Assembly (NCBI GenBank): GCA_041497995.1
Contig: JBGQHM010000306.1
Span: forward strand, 1 to 8,026
Length of the DNA stretch: 8,026 nt
Direction: 5' to 3'
DNA from: DATKMS01 sp041497995
GTDB taxonomy: Bacteria > Desulfobacterota > Binatia > HRBIN30
The translations under genes and the position numbers were made by a program. The notes under the pieces are model-generated. The model did not search any database. It saw only the letters and a list, made by a program, of their open reading frames with translations, and was not told the DNA's origin. The stretch's first letter is position 1. Each line of letters begins with the position of its first letter. Positions 1 to 6,546 of this stretch are shown here, piece after piece.

Positions 1-1718
1 CGATCATCCAACTCGGCACGCAGCCCAGCGTGGATGAGACGGTCGGTGACGTGCCGGCCGTAAGTCTCCTGCCGTTCCGTCAGCGTCAGCACACGGGCCT
101 GCACCGGTGCGAGCCAGAGCGGAAAGTTCCCGGCCGTGTGCTCCAACAAGATCGCAATGAACCGCTCCAACGAGCCCAGGATGGCACGGTGCAGCATGAC
201 GGGTGTCGCCAGGCTGCCGTCCGGTGTGACGTACTTCAGGCCAAAGCGCTCAGGCATTGCACAGTCGATCTGCACCGTCGCCAGGGTCCACGAGCGCTCC
301 AAGACATCGCGGAAGTCGAAGCCGATCTTTGGTCCGTAGAAGGCGCCCTCGCCCGGAAGGACCGTAACCGCATATCCGGCCTGCTCCAGCACACGGCGCA
401 GCGCGGCTTCCGCGGCCTCCCAGAGCTCGAGGCGACCGAGGAACTTCTCCGGACGCGTCTGCAACGTCACCTCGACCCGATCAAACCCGAACACGCCATA
501 GATCTCGCGCGTCATCTCGACGAAACGCAGCAGCTCGTTATCGAGCTGCTCGGACGTGCAGTAGATGTGTGCGTCGTCCTGTGCCATCGAGCGGACGCGG
601 GTGAGGCCGGCAAGCGTACCCGACGGCTCGAAGCGGTGCAGCCGGCTGAAGTCGGCGAAACGCAGCGGCAGGTCGCGGTACGAATACTTCTGCGTCGAGT
701 AGAGGTAGCAGTGTCCCGGGCAATTCATCGGCTTGACGCCGTACTCATCCTCGTCGACGGTCATGAGGAACATGTCCTCACGAAACGCGTCGTAGTGCCC
801 GGAGGTTTTCCACAGCTCCGTCTTGTAGATCAGCGGTGTGATGACCTCGGTGTAGCCGTAGCGGCCGTAGAGGCTGCGCACGAACTGGACCAGAGTGTTG
901 TAGATCACCGCGCCCTTGGGGTGGAAGAACGGCGAGCCTGGCGAGATCGGGTGAATGGAGAACAGATCGAGTTGCTGGCCGAGCCGGCGATGGTCGCGCT
1001 GCTTCGCTTCTTCGATGCGCGCGAGGTACGCCTCCAGGTCTTTGGCGTTCGCCCACGCCGTTCCGTAGATGCGTTGCAACATTTCGTTGCGCGCGTCTCC
1101 GCGCCAGTACGCGCCGGCGACGCTGGTGAGCTTGAAGGCCTTGATGCGTCCGGTCGACGGTACGTGCGGCCCGCGGCAGAGATCAACGAACTCACCCTGC
1201 CGATACAGCGACACGCGTTCTTCCGGGATGCCGGCAATGATCTCGACTTTGTAGTCTTCGCCCATCTGCCGGAACAGCTCGATCGCCTGGTCGCGCGGCA
1301 ACTCCTCGCGCGTGACCTTGAAGTCCGCCTTGGTGATCTCGCGCATCGTCGTCTCGATGCGTGCGAGATCCTCGGGCGTGAACGGCTCTGCGCGTTTGAA
1401 GTCGTAGTAGAAACCATTCTCGATGATCGGGCCGATGGTCACCTGCACCTCTGGAAAGAGCCGCTTGACCGCCTGGGCCATGAGATGTGCGGTAGAGTGG
1501 CGAATGACTTCCAGTCCGAGCGGTGAGTCTGCAGGGACCGGTGCGACGCGGCAGTCCTCGGTCAGCGGCCGGCCCAGGTCCACGACATGGTCGTTCACCT
1601 GCGCCGCGAACACCTGGTTGTTCAGCACGCCGGCCGACTTGAGCACATCGAGGACCCGAGTGCCGGCTTCAATCTGGTGCACTGCACCGTCCGGAGTTGT
1701 CACTGCCAACGTCGCCAT
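1..1718 (-). CDS. thrS: Threonyl-tRNA synthetase, C-terminus cut by window edge
   Basis: This gene charges tRNA(Thr) with threonine in the cytoplasm. I translated it from the minus strand; it stays open for 572 codons to the left edge, so about 70 of the usual ~640 residues are missing (end of the anticodon-binding domain). Domains in order are: TGS (about 1-62); the editing/second additional domain with HSTAH (74-78) and CRGPH (181-185); and the class II catalytic core. The core shows motif 1 around 265-300, MNCPGH (331-336), motif 2 HRFEPSGTL (361-369) and motif 3 near PVMLHRAILGSLER. The three zinc ligands expected from the E. coli enzyme are visible as C333, H384 and H510. The start is the ATG at 1718, which gives a full TGS domain; the Shine-Dalgarno is weak (GTGGA). 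tRNA-Val lies 55 bp upstream on the same strand, so the two may share a transcript. I see no T-box in that short gap. Identification is secure. Confidence 0.97.
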   Translation of the reverse strand, partial: MATLAVTTPDGAVHQIEAGTRVLDVLKSAGVLNNQVFAAQVNDHVVDLGRPLTEDCRVAPVPADSPLGLEVIRHSTAHLMAQAVKRLFPEVQVTIGPIIENGFYYDFKRAEPFTPEDLARIETTMREITKADFKVTREELPRDQAIELFRQMGEDYKVEIIAGIPEERVSLYRQGEFVDLCRGPHVPSTGRIKAFKLTSVAGAYWRGDARNEMLQRIYGTAWANAKDLEAYLARIEEAKQRDHRRLGQQLDLFSIHPISPGSPFFHPKGAVIYNTLVQFVRSLYGRYGYTEVITPLIYKTELWKTSGHYDAFREDMFLMTVDEDEYGVKPMNCPGHCYLYSTQKYSYRDLPLRFADFSRLHRFEPSGTLAGLTRVRSMAQDDAHIYCTSEQLDNELLRFVEMTREIYGVFGFDRVEVTLQTRPEKFLGRLELWEAAEAALRRVLEQAGYAVTVLPGEGAFYGPKIGFDFRDVLERSWTLATVQIDCAMPERFGLKYVTPDGSLATPVMLHRAILGSLERFIAILLEHTAGNFPLWLAPVQARVLTLTERQETYGRHVTDRLIHAGLRAELDD

Positions 1719-1773
1719 TCGTTCCACTCACACCATCATCGCATCGTTCTCGGCCCATGCGTTGCGGGAAGAC

Positions 1774-1848
1774 TGGTAGGCACGGGCGGGATTGAACCGC
1801 CGACCTCTTCCGTGTCAAGGAAGCGCTCTCCCACTGAGCTACGTGCCT
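1774..1848 (-). tRNA. tRNA-Val (anticodon GAC), CCA encoded
   Basis: The minus strand folds into a complete cloverleaf. The acceptor stem AGGCACG pairs with CGTGCCT, followed by discriminator A and a genomically encoded CCA (1774-1776). The D stem is GCTC/GAGC with loop AGTGGGA. The anticodon stem is CTTCC/GGAAG with loop TTGACAC, so the anticodon is GAC (1814-1816). The variable loop is AGGTC and the T arm is GGCGG-TTCAATC-CCGCC. All stems pair perfectly. Anticodon GAC reads GUC and GUU valine codons. The gene sits 55 bp upstream of thrS in the same direction. No partial duplicate of the tRNA 3' end is visible in the window, so there is no sign that it serves as an integration site here. Confidence 0.97.
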
Positions 1849-1993
1849 GCGTACTCCGACCCGCCCTGCTGACTGCGCATCCGCTTAGGGTGTGTGCGGT
1901 CAGAGCAAGGTAAGCACCGAGGGACCTATTGGGTACCAATTTCACCGCACAGGGTCAAGGAAATGCCTGCCGGAACGCGTCTTGGCGGCGGGT

Positions 1994-2022
1994 TTGCCAG
2001 CTTCCAGCCAGGCTGTTACCGT
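1994..2022 (+). promoter_or_regulatory. Candidate sigma70-type promoter of the AI-2E family permease
   Basis: A -35 box TTGCCA (1994-1999, five of six consensus bases) lies 17 bp from TACCGT (2017-2022). The latter holds the three most conserved -10 bases (T1, A2, T6) and is preceded by TGT, giving an extended -10. Transcription would begin near 2029, almost at the ATG at 2033. This is motif reading only and has no experimental support. Confidence 0.4.
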
Positions 2023-2032
2023 GCGGCGCCTG

Positions 2033-3118
2033 ATGACCCGCCAACCGCTCTTCGTCGCGTTCTTCTTCGCGGTGCTCCTGTTCCTGCTCTACCAGTTCTA
2101 CCTCATGTTCAGCGTCTTTCTCATTCCGCTGACGTGGGCCGCGCTGCTAGCCATCGTCTTCTATCCATTGCATCTCCGCCTGACGCAGGTGCTGCGGGGC
2201 CGCAACAGCCTGGCGTCGTTCATCTTCACCACGCTCGTGATCCTCGTGGTGATCGTGCCCACGGTGCTGCTCAGCCTGCTGCTCGCCAGCGAGTCGGTCG
2301 GCGTGTACCAGTGGAGCAAAGAGTTCCTCACCGGAAACGGGATGACGGAGCTGATGAATCGCGTGCAGGCGTGGAGACCGGCGAAGGTTCTGGGAATCTT
2401 CGGACCGATTCTGGAGTCCTGGAACATCGACATTGCCGGCGTGGCGGTAAAGGCCGCCAACGTGGTGAGCAGCTTCCTGGTCTCGCAAGCCACGGACTTC
2501 GCCAAGAACCTGGCATCGTTCATCGTGAACTTCTTCCTCACCACCTTCGCGTTGTTCTTCTTCTTCCGCGACGGCGCACGCATGGTGGCGGCCATCCGTG
2601 ACCTGGTGCCAATGGAGGCAGAGTATAAGGACCTGATCCTGACTCGCCTCTACGACACCGTTGCCGCCGTCGTGCAAGGAACCCTGGTCACGTCGACCAC
2701 CCAAGGCTTGCTGACCGGCTTCGGCTTCTTCGTACTCGGAGTGCCCTTCGCGGTGTTTCTCGGTTGCGCCGCAGCATTCGCTTCGCTGCTGCCGCTGGGA
2801 ACATCGCTCGTGTGGGTGCCCGTGGCGATCTATTTGGGCGTTGCCGTATCCGCGACGCGCGCCATCATGCTCGCCGTTTGGGGCATCGTGGTAGTCGGCA
2901 TGGTCGACAATCTGCTGCGCCCCCTGCTCATCGGCGGGCGCGCCGAGATCCCAACGCTGCTCTTGTTCTTCGGGATGCTGGGCGGGCTGCAGGCGTACGG
3001 GTTCCTCGGCATCTTCTTGGCGCCGGCGTTGATTGCGATCCTCGTCGCCTTCCTGAAGATCTACAGCGAACAGTACCGCACGGCGGCGGAGATCCGCCCG
3101 CCGAACCCAGATCAGTGA
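2033..3118 (+). CDS. AI-2E family transporter (PerM/YhhT-type permease)
   Basis: This is an integral inner-membrane protein of 361 residues, usual for the AI-2E/PerM (former UPF0118) family. Members include exporters and Na+/H+ antiporter-like proteins, so the substrate cannot be told here. Hydrophobic segments are visible at about 6-45 (two helices), 60-85, 160-178, 222-260 (two), 262-290 and 305-342 (two). Family signatures are FFRDGARM (177-184), VQG (214-216), LPLGTSLVWVP (253-263), VDNLLRPLLIGG (291-302) and a C-terminal GGLQAYGFLGIFLAP (317-331). The soluble loop between 86 and 155 is typical. I prefer ATG 2033 because the first membrane helix follows directly. In-frame GTG 2021 and more upstream starts add residues without family resemblance, and 2021 overlaps the candidate -10 box. 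No Shine-Dalgarno is evident. The stop overlaps the end of the convergent NMO gene. Confidence 0.9.
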   Translation: MTRQPLFVAFFFAVLLFLLYQFYLMFSVFLIPLTWAALLAIVFYPLHLRLTQVLRGRNSLASFIFTTLVILVVIVPTVLLSLLLASESVGVYQWSKEFLTGNGMTELMNRVQAWRPAKVLGIFGPILESWNIDIAGVAVKAANVVSSFLVSQATDFAKNLASFIVNFFLTTFALFFFFRDGARMVAAIRDLVPMEAEYKDLILTRLYDTVAAVVQGTLVTSTTQGLLTGFGFFVLGVPFAVFLGCAAAFASLLPLGTSLVWVPVAIYLGVAVSATRAIMLAVWGIVVVGMVDNLLRPLLIGGRAEIPTLLLFFGMLGGLQAYGFLGIFLAPALIAILVAFLKIYSEQYRTAAEIRPPNPDQ

Positions 3119-4080
3119 CGTCCGTTGTCGGCGAACGGCGGACGCGCGAGCACCGCCTCCGCTTCGCTAACGATGTCGGCAAGCACTTCAGCCGCGGGCT
3201 TGATCCGGCGAATCAGTCCCATGCCCTGCCCCGCCGGCATGAAGCTGCGGTCGACATCCGCGCCCCGGCCGATTCCCATGTAGTCCATCACGCCCTGTTG
3301 CACAGAGACGCCGACCTGCATTGGGAAGGGTTGGATCTGGTCGGCCTTTCCCTCCCACTCTTCGTTGTAGCGGTTGCGAATCGTCCGGGCGGGTTTGCCG
3401 GTGTAGCAACGGGTGCGCACGGTGTCGGCCTCGCCGCTCTGCATGATCGCGTCGCGATACTGCGGGGCCGCTTGCGCTTCCGGCGTCGCGATGAAGCGCG
3501 TGCCGACGACAACGCCTTGGGCGCCCAGTGCCAGCGCCGCCACCAGGCCGCGGCCGTCGGCAATGCCGCCGGCTGCGAGGACGGGAATCTTCACGGCGTC
3601 GACGACCTGCGGCACCAACGCGAGCCCGCCGACTTCGCCGGTGTGACCGCCGGCTTCCGTCCCCTGCGCCGCCACCACATCGGCGCCCGCCTGCTCCGAT
3701 TTCACGGCGTGGCGCACCTTGCCGATCATCACGATGACGATCATGCCGCGTTCGTGCATCTCGGCGATGAACTCGCGCGGCACCGCCAGCCCGGCCACGA
3801 AGATCTTGATGCCTTCGTCGAACACGACCTGCATCTGCGGCCGGATCATGTCGGGGATCGGGGCAAGCAGGTCGACGGCGAACGGCTTGTCGGTCAGCTC
3901 GCGGGTCTTGTGGATCTCCCGTCGTAGCCCATTCGCATCGAGCGTCGCCGCACCGATCACACCCAGCCCGCCGGCGTTGGAGACGGCGGCCACCAGCTTG
4001 TGCATCGACACACCTCCCATGCCTGCAAGCAGGACCGGGTGTTCGATGCCGAGCCGATCACAAAGGGGGGTGTGGAGCAT
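3112..4080 (-). CDS. Nitronate monooxygenase (2-nitropropane dioxygenase family)
   Basis: This FMN-dependent TIM-barrel enzyme of the NMO/NPD family oxidises alkyl nitronates, such as propionate 3-nitronate, to carbonyl compounds and nitrite; some relatives are FabK-like enoyl reductases. The protein has 322 residues from this start. It opens with the family's TPLCDRLGIEHPV and a glycine-rich AGMGGVS loop (about 19-25). It carries AQGTEAGGHTG with the presumed catalytic His at 146. AAGGIADGRG (169-178) and VVGTRF (191-196) form the expected FMN-phosphate site. An in-frame ATG at 4098 would add MTQFFL, but that codon lies inside a palindromic repeat and neither start has a Shine-Dalgarno, so the choice rests on family N-termini. 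The gene ends overlapping the permease stop by 7 bp. It lies about 70 bp downstream of the DsbA-like gene in the same direction and could share its transcript. True substrate is unknown. Confidence 0.9.
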   Translation of the reverse strand: MLHTPLCDRLGIEHPVLLAGMGGVSMHKLVAAVSNAGGLGVIGAATLDANGLRREIHKTRELTDKPFAVDLLAPIPDMIRPQMQVVFDEGIKIFVAGLAVPREFIAEMHERGMIVIVMIGKVRHAVKSEQAGADVVAAQGTEAGGHTGEVGGLALVPQVVDAVKIPVLAAGGIADGRGLVAALALGAQGVVVGTRFIATPEAQAAPQYRDAIMQSGEADTVRTRCYTGKPARTIRNRYNEEWEGKADQIQPFPMQVGVSVQQGVMDYMGIGRGADVDRSFMPAGQGMGLIRRIKPAAEVLADIVSEAEAVLARPPFADNGRH

Positions 4081-4086
4081 GAGGAA

Positions 4087-4149
4087 GAATTGAGTCATTG
4101 AATCATTGAGTCAATGACCCAATGATTCAATGACCCACTGAATCAATTC
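4087..4149. repeat. Palindromic and tandem ATTGA(A/G)TC-type repeat element
   Basis: A perfect 15-bp inverted repeat, GTCATTGAATCATTG (4094-4108) and its complement (4120-4134), encloses an 11-base loop. A further 7-bp arm pair (4087-4093 with 4143-4149) extends it, with an 8-base bulge on one side. The same stretch also reads as a 16-bp tandem repeat (4111-4126, 4127-4142 and a partial copy from 4143). It fills the gap between the stop of the DsbA-like gene and the NMO start. There is no T-run after it on the minus strand, so it is not a canonical intrinsic terminator. Its AT-richness contrasts with the GC-rich surroundings. Confidence 0.85.
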
Positions 4150-5003
4150 TACTTGGAGCGTGCCAGCTCGTCGTCGATGACTGACTTGAAGTTCTCGAAC
4201 GGCTGCGCGCCGCTGATCATGCGGCCGTTGATGAAGAAGGCCGGCGTGCCATTCACGCCCACCGTCTGCCCTTCGGCCATGTCGGACTTCACCTTGTCGA
4301 GGGTCTTCTTGTTGTCGAAGCAATCGTCAAACTTCGCCATGTCGACCTTGGTGCCCTGGAGGCCTTCGTGCAGCTTGTCTTTGACGTTTTGCGGCGTGAT
4401 GTCTTTCTGGTTGGTGAAGACGAAGTTGTAGAGCTTCCAGTAAGCCTCTTCGTTCTGCTGCCCGGCGCACAGAACACCCACCGCGGCCGGCTCCGCCCAC
4501 GGATGGAAGTTCAGCGGAAACTCCTTGTGGTAGAAGCGTACCTTGTCACCGTACTCCTTGAGCACCTGGGTCTCCATCGTCGTATAGGCGCGTGAGCAGA
4601 ACGGGCACTGGTAGTCCGAGAACTCGACGATGACCACCTTGGCGTCCTTCGGGCCCTTGCCTGCCTGGCCCTTCAGGGCGATCTTCTCCATCGTCTTCTT
4701 GAACGGATCGACCGACAAGTCCTCCACGTCGCCGAAGACGGCATACTTGCCATCATCGGACACCAGGAAACCAACCGGTCGGCCAGCAACCATGAGGATC
4801 CCTTGCTTCGCGCCCTTGATCTTCGAAGCCTGGAGATCCTTCACCTCGATCTGCGCGGTCGGCGGAACGTTCGCCCGGCGGCGGTAGTAGTCCGCGATCT
4901 TCTTGCTGGCATCGTCGTCTGCCTTGGCAGCCGCACTCAGCAGCCAGCCCGAACACACCAGCGCCGCGAAGAACCCTAACCAGATAGAACCGTATCGCTT
5001 CAT
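4149..5003 (-). CDS. Secreted DsbA-family thiol-disulfide oxidoreductase/isomerase
   Basis: This is a predicted periplasmic thioredoxin-fold protein of 284 residues that would form or shuffle disulfide bonds in exported proteins. A signal peptide is clear: KR, a hydrophobic core (8-22) and an AKA cleavage site near residue 28. Residues 29-115 form an N-terminal domain of the sort seen ahead of many DsbA/DsbC-like proteins (mixed charge, VSDDGKYAVFGDVEDL). The thioredoxin domain starts near 120, with active site CPFC (133-136) in EFSDYQCPFC and a cis-proline loop VNGTPAFFING (Pro254). Two extra cysteines, C179 and C228, could form a second, structural disulfide. ATG 5003 has a strong Shine-Dalgarno AGAGAGG (5011-5017) seven bases upstream. 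The stop abuts the palindromic repeat before NMO. DsbA versus isomerase (DsbC/G-like) activity cannot be decided from sequence. Confidence 0.92.
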   Translation of the reverse strand: MKRYGSIWLGFFAALVCSGWLLSAAAKADDDASKKIADYYRRRANVPPTAQIEVKDLQASKIKGAKQGILMVAGRPVGFLVSDDGKYAVFGDVEDLSVDPFKKTMEKIALKGQAGKGPKDAKVVIVEFSDYQCPFCSRAYTTMETQVLKEYGDKVRFYHKEFPLNFHPWAEPAAVGVLCAGQQNEEAYWKLYNFVFTNQKDITPQNVKDKLHEGLQGTKVDMAKFDDCFDNKKTLDKVKSDMAEGQTVGVNGTPAFFINGRMISGAQPFENFKSVIDDELARSK

Positions 5004-5039
5004 GCCATTGCCTCTCTTTCGTCAGCCGGAGTCGCGAGT

Positions 5040-5068
5040 GTGTTAGCATGCGCCCACGCGTGACTCAA
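5040..5068 (-). promoter_or_regulatory. Candidate promoter of the DsbA-like gene
   Basis: On the minus strand, TTGAGT (5063-5068) is followed after 17 bp by TAACAC (5040-5045), preceded by TGC as an extended -10. A start near 5033 would give a leader of about 30 bases containing the strong Shine-Dalgarno of the DsbA-like gene. The copies of GGGCGCA at 5081-5087 and 5049-5055 and the palindrome CGCACGTGCG (5075-5084) lie around it. This is motif reading only. Confidence 0.35.
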
Positions 5069-5147
5069 CTCGTACGCACGTGCGCCCGTGGAGCCTCTTT
5101 GCGGCGTCAAAAGACCGTCTGAATACCGGCCCACCCCTGCCCCAGAT

Positions 5148-6128
5148 TCACGCAGCGAGATAGTACAGTCGGTCGTCGCGTTCCTCGCGTGTCACTTTGC
5201 CGGAGGCACGCAGATACTCCAGATGTGCCAGCGTCTCGAACGTGGCCGGAAACTGGACGGTGAGCGGGCTCTCGCTGTCGAATCCGAAGGCGATCGTCGC
5301 CACGTCGTAGGCGGTGCGTGACTGGCGGCGGATCGTGTCGAGCATCTCCTGCAGGCGGTAGTGGTGGTGCTGGATGATCTGGTTGGCGCGGTGGCGGTGG
5401 TCGGTGTAGACACCGCCGTGCGCCGGCAGCACCAGGTCGACGTCGAAACGCTGCACCTTGCGCTGTGACTCCATGAAATCGGCGAGCGGATTCGTTGGTC
5501 CACCCGGAAAGACACCGACGTGCGGGGTGATCTTCGGCAGCAAGTGGTCGCCAACAATCATCAGTTGCTGCTGCCGCAGATACAGCACGCAGTGTCCCGG
5601 CGTGTGGCCAGGCGTGGTGATCACCTCGAGCTCGAAGCTGCCGACGCGGATGATGTCGCCGTCGTCCATAAAATGATCGGGCGCCGTCGGCACGTAGAGC
5701 TTGTTCCAGAACTCCCCGGGCGAGGGCACCTTCGCGAAGCGGTGCAGCGGGATGCCGTGCTGCAGAAAGAAGTGAATCGCCTCCTCGCTCCGTCCTTTCG
5801 GCGCGTAACTCTTCGACGCCTCGTATTCGAGCGGGTGCAGATACACCGCCGCGCCAGTGAGCTCCTTGTACGCCTTCGACGACCCGAAATGGTCGGGGTG
5901 ATGATGCGTACTGATCAGCTTGCCGATCTTCTCCGGCGCGCAGCCCACCTGTCGCAGCGCCGCGATCATGGTGTCGAAGCTGTCGGAGGTGCTCACACCG
6001 GTATCGACCAACGCCCATTCGTCGCCGCTATGCAACAACGTGACGTTGACGATCGTCGGCCGCATCGGCAGCGGCAGGTGAATGACGAAGACCCCGGGGT
6101 AAACTTCGCGGACCTTCGCGTCGGTCAT
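5148..6128 (-). CDS. MBL-fold metallo-hydrolase with LACTB2-like C-terminal domain
   Basis: This is a soluble, probably binuclear zinc hydrolase of 326 residues. The metal-binding set is complete: THHHPDH with H75, H77, D79 and H80; TTPGHTPGH with H175; VGDHLL with D194; and LPAHGG with H237. From about residue 247 comes a helical/winged-helix region of the BLACT_WH kind: a long helix, RQSRTAYDVATIAFG, then LAHLEYLRASGKV near the end. This places it with LACTB2/glyoxalase II-like hydrolases rather than true beta-lactamases. Likely substrates are thioesters, esters or nucleic acids, but none can be assigned. ATG 6128 gives the normal N-terminal EVYPGVFVIHLPLP strand. There is no good Shine-Dalgarno, and the leader lies in a heptamer repeat element. 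Dodecin is 80 bp upstream in the same direction, so co-transcription is possible. No clear terminator is seen downstream. Confidence 0.92.
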   Translation of the reverse strand: MTDAKVREVYPGVFVIHLPLPMRPTIVNVTLLHSGDEWALVDTGVSTSDSFDTMIAALRQVGCAPEKIGKLISTHHHPDHFGSSKAYKELTGAAVYLHPLEYEASKSYAPKGRSEEAIHFFLQHGIPLHRFAKVPSPGEFWNKLYVPTAPDHFMDDGDIIRVGSFELEVITTPGHTPGHCVLYLRQQQLMIVGDHLLPKITPHVGVFPGGPTNPLADFMESQRKVQRFDVDLVLPAHGGVYTDHRHRANQIIQHHHYRLQEMLDTIRRQSRTAYDVATIAFGFDSESPLTVQFPATFETLAHLEYLRASGKVTREERDDRLYYLAA

Positions 6129-6132
6129 CGGT

Positions 6133-6205
6133 AGCTATCAGCCATCAGCTTGAGGTGCTGCTCGCCTTTTCAAAGCTGAAAGCTGAGCGCTGACAGCTGA
6201 CGGCT
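6133..6205. repeat. GCTGA heptamer repeat with imperfect hairpin
   Basis: Between dodecin and the MBL gene, positions 6173-6205 hold about 4.7 tandem copies of a 7-bp unit: AAGCTGA, AAGCTGA, GCGCTGA, CAGCTGA, CGGCT. Positions 6133-6151 hold the inverted form AGCTATCAGCCATCAGCTT, which pairs with 6173-6191 at 15 of 19 positions across a 21-base loop. No T-run follows it in either direction, so a simple terminator is unlikely. It sits immediately upstream of the MBL start codon. Confidence 0.75.
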
Positions 6206-6208
6206 CCC

Positions 6209-6421
6209 TCACTCATGCAACCGATCCTGCACCGCGAAGGACAGATCCACCTTGACCCGCCACTGCGCCACGGTACCGTTCTCGATGACTGCGTTGATAT
6301 CGATGACATGCACCTGGCGGATGCTCTGGATGGTCACCGCCGCACGCGACACGGCGATGCTGACGGCATCCTCGATGCTGTTCGTCGATGTCCCTGTGAG
6401 TTGTATCGTCTTCTCGACCAT
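6209..6421 (-). CDS. Dodecin family protein, subtype lacking the flavin-stacking Trp
   Basis: This is a 70-residue protein of the dodecin family, small proteins that assemble into hollow dodecamers storing flavins or related ligands in the cytoplasm. The fold signature is clear: beta strand EKTIQLTGTS, helix SIEDAVSIAVSRAAVTIQSIRQ, then two strands VHVIDINAVIENG and VAQWRVKVDLSFAV. In the well-studied archaeal protein Trp36 and Gln55 hold the flavin. Counting here gives Gln36 and Arg55, as in the other common dodecin branch, in which strand 3 ends with YRV. So flavin storage is doubtful and another role, such as calcium or cofactor binding, is possible. The start is decided by GGAGG (6429-6433) seven bases upstream of ATG 6421, and a good promoter precedes it. 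The gene is divergent from the alpha/beta hydrolase. Confidence 0.9.
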   Translation of the reverse strand: MVEKTIQLTGTSTNSIEDAVSIAVSRAAVTIQSIRQVHVIDINAVIENGTVAQWRVKVDLSFAVQDRLHE

Positions 6422-6428
6422 GCGCCGT

Positions 6429-6433
6429 CCTCC
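6429..6433 (-). promoter_or_regulatory. Shine-Dalgarno of dodecin
   Basis: GGAGG on the minus strand, seven bases before ATG 6421, is a near-ideal ribosome binding site and fixes this start for the small dodecin gene. Confidence 0.75.
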
Positions 6434-6444
6434 GACCTGCGGGC

Positions 6445-6473
6445 ACGGTATGAGAGGGCACCTGGTCAGTCAA
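6445..6473 (-). promoter_or_regulatory. Candidate sigma70-type promoter of dodecin
   Basis: On the minus strand TTGACT (6468-6473, five of six consensus bases) and TACCGT (6445-6450) are separated by exactly 17 bp. Transcription would start about 6437-6439, leaving a leader of some 17 bases that contains the GGAGG site. The -10 hexamer is identical to the one proposed for the permease. This is the most convincing promoter in the window, but it is read by eye only. Confidence 0.5.
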
Positions 6474-6546
6474 GGCAGGTCTGCTGAAGCACGCCGGCCC
6501 TGCCAGCTTGCGGATAGTGGTGTCCAGCGTGCATGGTGCCGAGATC

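Noticed and set aside
30..1526. Long 498-codon plus-strand open frame
   Set aside because: It is antisense to thrS, which is unmistakable on the minus strand; high GC content keeps the opposite frame open. The product is Arg/Val/Asp-rich with no domain.
1587..1945. Open frames reading GGIEPPTSSVSRKRSPTELRA on plus and RSSVGERFLDTEEVGGSIPP on minus
   Set aside because: Both are translations of the tRNA-Val gene, a well-known source of spurious proteins in databases.
1774..2032. tRNA-Val as an integration site of a mobile element
   Set aside because: No integrase and no duplicated tRNA 3' segment are visible in the window, and the flanking genes look ordinary.
2764..3927. Long 387-codon plus-strand open frame across the permease and NMO genes
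   Set aside because: It crosses two convergent genes with clear families and shows only a low-complexity Arg/His/Ala-rich product.
4094..4134. Hairpin read as an intrinsic terminator of the DsbA-like gene
   Set aside because: The stem is AT-rich and no run of T residues follows on the minus strand, so the canonical form is missing.
4087..4149. Repeat element as a miniature CRISPR array
   Set aside because: Units are 16 bp, directly adjoining and palindromic, with no unique spacers and no cas genes nearby.
5101..5147. Terminator after the MBL gene
   Set aside because: Only 3-4 bp stems near the TTTT tract on the minus strand can be drawn, which is too weak to call.
5107..6134. Long open frames overlapping the MBL gene on both strands
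   Set aside because: The MBL frame has all metal ligands in order; the others have no recognisable domain and an Arg-rich composition typical of shadow frames.
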